The notes under the pieces: generated by a model | Databases searched by the model: none | What the model saw: the letters and a program-made list of their open reading frames with translations, nothing else | What the model was told of the DNA's origin: nothing | Part shown: one piece after another, positions 1 to 5,843 of the stretch | Numbering within the stretch: the stretch's first letter is position 1 | Layout of the letters: every line of letters starts with the position of its first letter | Translations under genes and position numbers: made by a program | DNA from: Candidatus Gastranaerophilales bacterium | GTDB taxonomy: Bacteria > Cyanobacteriota > Vampirovibrionia > Gastranaerophilales > Gastranaerophilaceae | Direction of reading: 5' to 3' | Assembly: GCA_900772035.1 (NCBI GenBank) | Contig: CAAGQE010000270.1 | Coordinates: 1 to 5,843 of the forward strand | DNA length: 5,843 nt

Positions 1-2389
1 AAAAAATTTCAAAAAGATTTACGTTTTCGGCGCGGAAAACTTGTCAGAAATCCAACTGGATTTACTCAAAAATATCGCAAATGACGAAAATTTGACGCTT
101 ATTGGAGATGAAAACGCAAAAACACGAACCTTTATGGGTGCAAATGCATTCCACGCAAGCGAAAAAACGAACACAAACCCCCAAAATACAATTGTACCAA
201 CAAATAATGACCTTTTTAAGCGTGCGATTTTTGTGAAAAATCCTATCGAAAACAAATTCGATTTCAAAAAGTCAGATAGCCTTGAATACCGTTTGTTTCC
301 TGACTTGCAAGACGAAATTGACTATATTTCAAAAAAAATTATTGAAGGTGTAAAAAAAGGCGATAAATATTCTGATTACGCGATTTTGCTTCGTGATAAC
401 TCGCTGATTGACAGCATTACGGATGTTTTGAAGAAATACGAAATTCCCGTTTGCGGAAAACTTTACTGCGAAGAATTTGAATACTTCAAATTAAAATTTG
501 AGCAAACATTGATGATGTGCGAAATTTTGCAAAAAATCGGTGCAGAGAAAATTTCGGCTTTGGAAACCCTCACACCGAAATCGCTTGTAGAACTTGAAAA
601 TTTTGCTTCTGAGTTAAACATTTTGACCGAAAATTTCCTATCGGAAGCAGTAGAAAACAAAATCGACTGCGAAAAATTATTATCCGTACAAATCCGAAAA
701 AAGCACCGTTTCTTGTTCACAACGCTGTTTTTCGGGCTCAATATGCTCTCTGATAATGATTCAAAAAAACTCAGAGCCGAACTGAACAAATTACAAAAAA
801 TTTATTATCATTATTTGAACGGCGAATATGTTAAAATTGTCTCCGAGATAATTGAAATTGCGAGCATCAAAGATGAAAATTTTCATAAATTTTTGGCAAA
901 ATTTCTCACGAATTTGCAAGAATTGAGTGACTTAAAAACAGAAACTTTGCAGGAAGCATTGGATTTTAAGTCCGTTTTAAATCTTCTTCAATCAAATTTG
1001 TCCGAAGATTTGGAAACCGAAAACAAAATAAATCTTATAAGTATTTTCAAAAGTGCCTCAAAGACATACAAACACGTGTTTCTTCCCGCACTTACGGAAG
1101 GTTATTTTCCGAAAAAATCGAAATCTGCATACTTTATATCAGATGACGCAAACCAAAAAATTTCGGCGAATTTAAAGCAAAAATTCCCGAATTTTGAAAA
1201 ACTTATTCTTTCAAATCAAGAGGAATTGAAAGACGAAAACAGTCTTTTGTACGTTGCACTAACAAGGGCAGAAAAGGACATAACCATTTCTACGCATAAG
1301 TTTTCGGACAAAAAGCAAGTCGCACCGTCATCATTTTTTGAACAACTGGTTTTTGCAGATGAACAAAACTTTGTTTCTGACGTATTAAAAAAACAAGAGG
1401 GCGAACTTGCAAAAGAGAAACAAGTTGAGAATGAGAAAACAACAACTGCGGAAAATCCTGCCGTACTGGCAGAAACCGACAAAATCCACCTTAGCGCATC
1501 TTCAATAAACAAATTTTTGAAATGCCCGAGACAATTTTTTTACACAAAACTTTTGAACTTAAAAACGACAAGTTCATTCACCGCAAACTACGGAACAGCC
1601 GTCCACGCGATTTTTGAACTGGTTATAAAAAATCATATCGAAAATTTTTCAAAAGAAACTTTTTTGTGCCTCGGAGAGATTTTATTCAACGTCAAAGACG
1701 ACCGTCAAGCCTTGCTCGACGAGGGCTTTGACGAGGTCAAAACAGTTGAAGAACTTGAACAATTGAGCGCATTGGACTTGGAAGAAATGCACACGGATTT
1801 CATAAGCGCAATAAACAACCTTGAAGAAATCGGCTATTTTGCAGAAAAACCGCTGCAAGGCGATTGCGAAAAACATTTCGTTTTCCAACTTGAAGAATTT
1901 CCAAACGTTTCATTTAGCGGCTACATTGATGCAATCATAAAATATCAAAGCGGCCGGGAACTTGTAGATTATAAAACCTCCGCAGACAAACCGAAATTAA
2001 ACTACCTTTTCAGCGACGACGGGGTGAATTTTATTACTAAAAATAAATTCAACAAAAACAGAATTTCCGAATACGATTACCAAATCCCGCTATACTATTT
2101 TGCCTGCCTGCATAGCGAAGATTTGAAAAACTACAAAAACAACATAGATGAAGTCGGCTATCTTTATGTTCGTCCAAAAACAAGCAAAAAAGGGGAATCA
2201 TGGAAAGACTTTTTCCCCGTAACCGAAATCGAACGATACAAAGCAAAAATAGTCGAAAACCTTAAAACAACAGTAATAGATAAGATATACGAAGCAACGG
2301 ATTTTGAGCCCAAATACGACACAATGGGCTGCAAATACTGCGACTTCAAGGACTACTGCAACGGCGAAGCGAAAGGAGATGCGGGCTAA
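1..2389 (+). CDS. addB: AddB-like helicase-nuclease subunit with PD-(D/E)XK Fe-S nuclease domain (5' partial)
   Basis: This is probably the AddB-type partner of the downstream AddA-like protein, acting in end resection for recombinational repair. The frame is open to the left edge (first whole codon at base 2), so the start and any Walker A motif are outside. The TTG at 41 is not a credible start: codons before it already align with a helicase motif II region. Counting TTG as residue 1: a motif III remnant at 18-34 (LTLIGDENAKTRTFMGA), a domain-2 strand near 113-119 (YAILLRD), a motif V remnant at 330-348, and a conserved motif VI at 405-412 (VALTRAEK). A charged linker follows at ~450-483. 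The nuclease domain then shows Cys495, His522, Asp630, Asp643-x-Lys645, Gln681 and C-terminal Cys764-x2-Cys767-x5-Cys773. The last spacing is that of the AddB Fe-S cluster. Motor motifs II, III and V have lost key residues, so ATP hydrolysis here is doubtful. Family call firm; exact symbol less so (AdnA-like is the alternative). Confidence 0.85.
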   Translation, partial: KNFKKIYVFGAENLSEIQLDLLKNIANDENLTLIGDENAKTRTFMGANAFHASEKTNTNPQNTIVPTNNDLFKRAIFVKNPIENKFDFKKSDSLEYRLFPDLQDEIDYISKKIIEGVKKGDKYSDYAILLRDNSLIDSITDVLKKYEIPVCGKLYCEEFEYFKLKFEQTLMMCEILQKIGAEKISALETLTPKSLVELENFASELNILTENFLSEAVENKIDCEKLLSVQIRKKHRFLFTTLFFGLNMLSDNDSKKLRAELNKLQKIYYHYLNGEYVKIVSEIIEIASIKDENFHKFLAKFLTNLQELSDLKTETLQEALDFKSVLNLLQSNLSEDLETENKINLISIFKSASKTYKHVFLPALTEGYFPKKSKSAYFISDDANQKISANLKQKFPNFEKLILSNQEELKDENSLLYVALTRAEKDITISTHKFSDKKQVAPSSFFEQLVFADEQNFVSDVLKKQEGELAKEKQVENEKTTTAENPAVLAETDKIHLSASSINKFLKCPRQFFYTKLLNLKTTSSFTANYGTAVHAIFELVIKNHIENFSKETFLCLGEILFNVKDDRQALLDEGFDEVKTVEELEQLSALDLEEMHTDFISAINNLEEIGYFAEKPLQGDCEKHFVFQLEEFPNVSFSGYIDAIIKYQSGRELVDYKTSADKPKLNYLFSDDGVNFITKNKFNKNRISEYDYQIPLYYFACLHSEDLKNYKNNIDEVGYLYVRPKTSKKGESWKDFFPVTEIERYKAKIVENLKTTVIDKIYEATDFEPKYDTMGCKYCDFKDYCNGEAKGDAG
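2373..2378 (+). promoter_or_regulatory. Shine-Dalgarno site for the AddA-like gene
   Basis: AAGGAG lies inside the last codons of the upstream gene, with 10 bases between it and the ATG at 2389. That spacing is slightly long but workable. With the TAATG one-base stop/start overlap it fixes the start of the downstream gene and suggests translational coupling, which would keep the two subunits near equal amounts. There is no room for a separate promoter between the genes, though one inside the upstream gene cannot be excluded. Confidence 0.75.
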
Positions 2390-5300
2390 TGAACACAACC
2401 ACACTCGAAAAATTGACAAAAGAATTGAACGCCCAACAAAAGCAAGCCGTTGAAATGCCTCTGAACTCTTTCACAAAGGTTGTTGCAGGTGCAGGTACAG
2501 GTAAAACGAAAATTATCTCAAAGCGCTACATTAAACTCGTATACGACCTTATCAAGGACAATCTTGTTGAAAAACCGCTCGAGCATTTGCTTGTAATCAC
2601 TTTTACTCAAAAAGCCGCGGCAGAAATGAAAGAGCGTATTTTAAAAGAGTTAAAAGAAAATAAAATCAACACTTTCGGTCAAGAAACGAGAATTTCGACA
2701 ATACACGCATTTTGTTCGGAAATGCTTAAAAGACACGCAATTGAAGCAAATTTGTCCCCGAATTTCCAACTCGGAGATGACAACCGACTTCAAGAAATTT
2801 ACGACACAATAATTCGCAAAATCCGTTACGGCGAATATGAAACGATAGAAAATCTGGACGAAGTTTTGCAGGAATTGAATCTCGACAAGGATATTTTGTC
2901 ACACGAAAACATTCTGAAACTCAAAGCCGCAGGCACTTTAGAGGACATTTTCGACTCTGTTTTGCCGATTATAAAACAGGTTAAGTCACTCGGCTTGACC
3001 CCGATTGAATTTTTAGAAAAAACGACCTCTGCAATTCCGCAATATACCGCGTTTTTGACGGATTTTTCAAAAAAGAAATACGTCTGCTCGCATTTTTCGG
3101 ATATTTATTCCGACGAAAAAGTTATGGCGGAAGATTGGAGCCATTTTTTCCAAAATTGTGATTATGCTGACGAAAACTACAAAAACATGCCCGAAAACAC
3201 GGCATTTGAAAGCCTTTTGTCAAAATTTGTCAATAAAAACGGCGCAAGAAAATCACCGAAAACGGTTGCTTGGACACCGATATTTGACACAAATGTTTGC
3301 CAAATGCTTGAAGAAATTTCGGAAGTCGAAATCCTTTTCACCAAAATTATCGCGATAATTTACGGAACATATCAGCGCCAACTTGAGGAGTTGGATTTGA
3401 CAGATTTTGACGACTTAATCAACAAAACCCTGTATATTTTGAAGAATAACGAGGTTATCAGGGCTTATTACAAAAAATATTTTAAGCACATAATTGTCGA
3501 TGAATTTCAAGATACAAGCGGCGCTCAACTCGATTTGCTTATGAATTTGCTCTCTGATGAAGAACCCGATTTGACCATAGTCGGGGACAGAAAACAGTCG
3601 ATTTACGGCTTCAGATACGCGAGAATGGAAAATTTGGATATTATTCAGAAAAAAGTTGAGCAAAAATTCAAAGAGAAACCGAATTTTTCCCCTGACGAAA
3701 AAATTAAAGTCATAAAACTCGAAACGAATTATCGTTCGACCGCGCAGGTACTCGATGCCGTAAACGCTGTTACCGAACAGTCTTTAAGGCTTGATGAACC
3801 TCTTAGTGCAAACCGCACGGAAAATATTTCAAACAGCATAAAATTTACTCAGCCCGAAACCTGCGACTCAATGAATGCTTACAGGACATTAGAGGCAAAA
3901 TATATTGCAAACGAAATCCACGATAAAATGAGCCAAGATGGCTTGAAATTCAAGGATTTTGCCGTTTTGATAAAAACCCACGCTCAGGCGAATTTTTTGG
4001 AAGAACAACTGGCGAAATTCGGCATCCCGTCCGTAAAAAAGGTTAATACGAGTTATTTTTCAAAAGCGATTGTTTGCAACATAAAATATTTGTTGAATTT
4101 TGCCCAAAATATCAGAAACGAAATCGCACTCGTAAAACTTTTGGAAATCAAATTTTCGGATAAAGAGATTTTTGAACTAAAAAAAGCAATAGACGAAATC
4201 CTTGTGGCGAAAGACGTTGAATACGTTTCGACGTTAAATTTCTCCGAAAAAATTATAAAAGTTTTTGAACTGAATATTTTTGATGAGATTAACTGTCCTC
4301 AAAGTATAAAAAATTCCGTAAAATCGCTTTATGAGGAAGTTTTTGAGATTATAAAACACAAGAACACACTTTCTTTGACCGCGATTTTTTATAAACTCAT
4401 TGAGATTTATCCGCCGTATCATAATTTAACAGGAATTGCAAAAAGCCTTGCGGATATTGACGTTTCAATATTTGAAAAAATCTTGGCTGACTATGTTAAA
4501 AATGCAGGTTATGCAAGCATTAAGAACTTTCTGGAATATTTTGACACTATTTCAGAGGATAACAACTTCGAGTTACCGAGCGTATTTACGGGTGAAATTG
4601 ACGCCGTAAATCTTATGACAATCCACGCGAGCAAAGGGCTTGAATTTCCGTACGTTTTTGTTGCAGGAATTTCTAACAAAAAAGGATTTCAAGGCGGCAC
4701 AAGCGCGTCGATAGAATTGAATGAAGATTGCGGAAATTTCGGACTTATAATTAACAAATTCAAAGGCAAAGATTCTCCAAAATCCTTGTTGTACAAGATT
4801 ATTCACCAATCCGTAAGAGAATATGCCGAAGCGAAAAGAAGATTTTACGTCGCTGTAAGCCGTGCCGAAAAATATCTCAATGTGTTGGTTTGCAATACTC
4901 CTGAAGGATATTTGAAAGAATTGATTGACCCGAAAGCGGGATTATTAAAGGATTTGGTCTGCCCAATCGAGGATAAAAATCTCTCCGACGAAAAAAGACC
5001 GTTGAGTATGTTTTTGCCCGAACAGCAAACGGAGTTAAAAATCATTGCGCCGAAATTCTCTGAAGAAAAGTCCGAAAAAACACCGATGAGTTTCAGCAAA
5101 ATCAATACTTTCAAGCATTGCGCGAGAAAATATTTGCTCAAATACAGTTTGGAATATCCTGAAATTTGCAAAAAGTCGTCAGGAATAGTTGTCGGCAGCA
5201 TTTTGCACAATTTGATTTACCATTCTTTGGTGAACGATAAAACATTGTCCGACGAAGAAATTAAGGACTTTTTGTGCGATATAAATTTTGAAAGTGACGA

Positions 5301-5772
5301 ATACAAGAAAATTTCAGCCCTGTATTCTGTTTTTGCAAAATCGAAATTTGCGAAACTTTCGTCTGCCGAAATCCTTGCAGAATATAGTTTTGAGTTCGTT
5401 TATAAAAACACCGTTTTCAGAGGAGATATAGACCTCGTCATAAAAAATTCCGACGGAACGGTGGATTTAATCGACTTCAAAACAAATGAAAATATCGAGC
5501 AGTCCCTTGCCGATTATTATAAGCAAATGTTTATCTATAAATCCGCGTTGGAAGAAACGGGCTTTAGCGTGGCAAAAATGGAAATCGTCAATATAAAACC
5601 CGACGGGTCGGTTGAAATCGCCGTGTCCGAATCGGATATTGAAAATGCAAAAAAGGAAATTAATTCCGACTTAAAGGGAATTAAGGAACTTTCGGGACAA
5701 AAACCGTCAGAGTTGCCGACTTCAAACAACTGTAAATACTGCGGCTATAATTATATTTGCGAAACGAATTAG
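2389..5772 (+). CDS. addA: AddA-like UvrD-family ATP-dependent helicase with PD-(D/E)XK Fe-S nuclease domain
   Basis: This is the likely motor and second nuclease of the AddAB-type complex, a cytoplasmic DNA double-strand-end resection enzyme. The 1127 residues are within the usual AddA size. Motor motifs in order: Q motif 13-21 (LNAQQKQAV), Walker A 33-40 (AGAGTGKT, Lys39), Ia 70-80, Ib 103-108 (STIHAF), II 370-376 (VDEFQDT), III 399-411 (GDRKQSIYGFRYA), IV 444-451 (LETNYRST), V 744-754 (TIHASKGLEFP), VI 821-828 (VAVSRAEK, Arg825 as arginine finger). KQSIY and GLEFP are the AddA forms. The nuclease domain has Cys911, His940, Asp1015, Asp1029-x-Lys1031, Gln1046, then Cys1115-x2-Cys1118-x5-Cys1124 four residues from the end. 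A cluster signature here is unusual, since classical AddA lacks one. The ATG overlaps the upstream TAA by one base and has a Shine-Dalgarno, so the start is secure. AdnB-like is the main alternative name. Confidence 0.92.
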   Translation: MNTTTLEKLTKELNAQQKQAVEMPLNSFTKVVAGAGTGKTKIISKRYIKLVYDLIKDNLVEKPLEHLLVITFTQKAAAEMKERILKELKENKINTFGQETRISTIHAFCSEMLKRHAIEANLSPNFQLGDDNRLQEIYDTIIRKIRYGEYETIENLDEVLQELNLDKDILSHENILKLKAAGTLEDIFDSVLPIIKQVKSLGLTPIEFLEKTTSAIPQYTAFLTDFSKKKYVCSHFSDIYSDEKVMAEDWSHFFQNCDYADENYKNMPENTAFESLLSKFVNKNGARKSPKTVAWTPIFDTNVCQMLEEISEVEILFTKIIAIIYGTYQRQLEELDLTDFDDLINKTLYILKNNEVIRAYYKKYFKHIIVDEFQDTSGAQLDLLMNLLSDEEPDLTIVGDRKQSIYGFRYARMENLDIIQKKVEQKFKEKPNFSPDEKIKVIKLETNYRSTAQVLDAVNAVTEQSLRLDEPLSANRTENISNSIKFTQPETCDSMNAYRTLEAKYIANEIHDKMSQDGLKFKDFAVLIKTHAQANFLEEQLAKFGIPSVKKVNTSYFSKAIVCNIKYLLNFAQNIRNEIALVKLLEIKFSDKEIFELKKAIDEILVAKDVEYVSTLNFSEKIIKVFELNIFDEINCPQSIKNSVKSLYEEVFEIIKHKNTLSLTAIFYKLIEIYPPYHNLTGIAKSLADIDVSIFEKILADYVKNAGYASIKNFLEYFDTISEDNNFELPSVFTGEIDAVNLMTIHASKGLEFPYVFVAGISNKKGFQGGTSASIELNEDCGNFGLIINKFKGKDSPKSLLYKIIHQSVREYAEAKRRFYVAVSRAEKYLNVLVCNTPEGYLKELIDPKAGLLKDLVCPIEDKNLSDEKRPLSMFLPEQQTELKIIAPKFSEEKSEKTPMSFSKINTFKHCARKYLLKYSLEYPEICKKSSGIVVGSILHNLIYHSLVNDKTLSDEEIKDFLCDINFESDEYKKISALYSVFAKSKFAKLSSAEILAEYSFEFVYKNTVFRGDIDLVIKNSDGTVDLIDFKTNENIEQSLADYYKQMFIYKSALEETGFSVAKMEIVNIKPDGSVEIAVSESDIENAKKEINSDLKGIKELSGQKPSELPTSNNCKYCGYNYICETN

Positions 5773-5800
5773 TTGCGGACTTGTCATTCATAACGGTCCT

Positions 5801-5834
5801 GTCACTTTGAATTTGTTGTCACCCTGAATTTATT
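5801..5834 (+). repeat. Diverged 17-bp tandem repeat (two units)
   Basis: Unit one (5801-5817, GTCACTTTGAATTTGTT) and unit two (5818-5834, GTCACCCTGAATTTATT) are directly adjacent and match at 14 of 17 positions. A shorter look-alike, GTCATTC, begins at 5783. The unit resembles dispersed 'GTCAC/TCCTGAA..TTCAGG' intergenic repeats that I recall from several bacterial groups. The array begins 28 bases after the AddA-like stop and is cut by the right edge, so its full extent is unknown. Confidence 0.6.
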
Positions 5835-5841
5835 TCAGGGT
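5821..5841 (+). terminator. Perfect inverted repeat; possible terminator or dispersed palindromic repeat
   Basis: ACCCTGAA (5821-5828) and TTCAGGGT (5834-5841) are exact reverse complements around a 5-base loop (TTTAT), giving an 8-bp stem 48 bases after the operon's last stop codon. It could end transcription of the operon, or of a convergent gene to the right. Only two bases (CT) follow before the window ends, so a U-tract cannot be assessed; none is visible on the minus-strand side either. Because the left arm is part of the tandem repeat unit, a dispersed palindromic element is at least as likely as a dedicated terminator. Confidence 0.4.
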
Positions 5842-5843
5842 CT

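Noticed and set aside
41..43. TTG at 41 as the start codon of the first gene
   Set aside because: The frame is open to base 2, and codons before 41 (IYVFGAEN) align with the motif II strand of the second protein. There is no Shine-Dalgarno just upstream (GGCGCGGAAAAC), and a helicase missing its whole first RecA half would be unexpected. The gene is better read as cut by the window edge.
463..789. 108-residue open frame on the minus strand
   Set aside because: It is antisense to the middle of the AddB-like gene, Ser/Phe-rich with no family resemblance; the plus-strand frame there continues the helicase-nuclease protein.
2330..2356. C-x2-C-x5-C read as a zinc finger
   Set aside because: The motif alone could bind zinc, but a fourth Cys at the start of the same nuclease domain and the exact AddB spacing favour an iron-sulfur cluster. 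The same applies to the second protein.
3158..3358. 66-residue plus-strand frame inside the AddA-like gene
   Set aside because: It overlaps the 1B region of a well-supported gene in another frame, is rich in Lys/Thr/Cys without pattern, and lacks a clear ribosome binding site.
4845..5210. 121-residue open frame on the minus strand
   Set aside because: It lies wholly inside the AddA-like gene, antisense to motif VI and the start of the nuclease domain. Its Ser/Phe/Lys/Leu-rich composition is that of a reverse-strand shadow, and it has no recognisable domain.
1..5772. A new antiphage or CRISPR-linked system, suggested by the Cas4-like nuclease signature
   Set aside because: The Cys-plus-PD-(D/E)XK signature is shared by Cas4 and AddB. 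Here it is fused to UvrD-type motors in a two-gene operon, which fits AddAB/AdnAB repair enzymes. No CRISPR repeats, cas genes or other defence genes are visible.

Overview
The window holds two large, tightly packed plus-strand genes that together look like a complete AddAB/AdnAB-type helicase-nuclease operon, except that the 5' part of the first gene lies off the left edge. The sequence is AT-rich, with many AAA/GAA/TTT codons. It uses the standard bacterial code: Trp is TGG, and there is no in-frame TGA across about 5.7 kb. That points to a low-GC bacterium. The 3' intergenic 'GTCACCCTGAATT...TTCAGGGT' repeat type is one I associate from memory with host- or gut-associated bacteria, but I cannot assign a lineage from this window.

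Layout: (1) 1-2389, the C-terminal ~796 codons of an AddB-like subunit. It has a degenerate UvrD-like motor followed by a PD-(D/E)XK nuclease carrying an AddB-type four-cysteine Fe-S signature. (2) 2389-5772, a complete 1127-residue AddA-like subunit. It has every superfamily 1A helicase motif intact and a C-terminal PD-(D/E)XK nuclease that also carries a four-cysteine Fe-S signature. The stop and start overlap by one base (TAATG), with a good Shine-Dalgarno inside the upstream gene. (3) 5773-5843, 71 bases of intergenic DNA with a diverged 17-bp tandem repeat running into a perfect 8-bp inverted repeat. No gene on the minus strand is convincing.

Inferred joint function: the two products should form a heterodimer that loads on double-strand DNA ends. 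AddA-like would unwind with ATP, and the nuclease domains of both subunits would trim the strands to make 3' overhangs for RecA-dependent repair; phage or other foreign linear DNA would be degraded on the way. The notable points are the apparent division of labour (one live motor, one decayed motor) and the presence of a cluster-bearing nuclease on both subunits, where classical AddAB has the cluster only on AddB. I see no evidence of a wholly new system; this is a variant of a known one.
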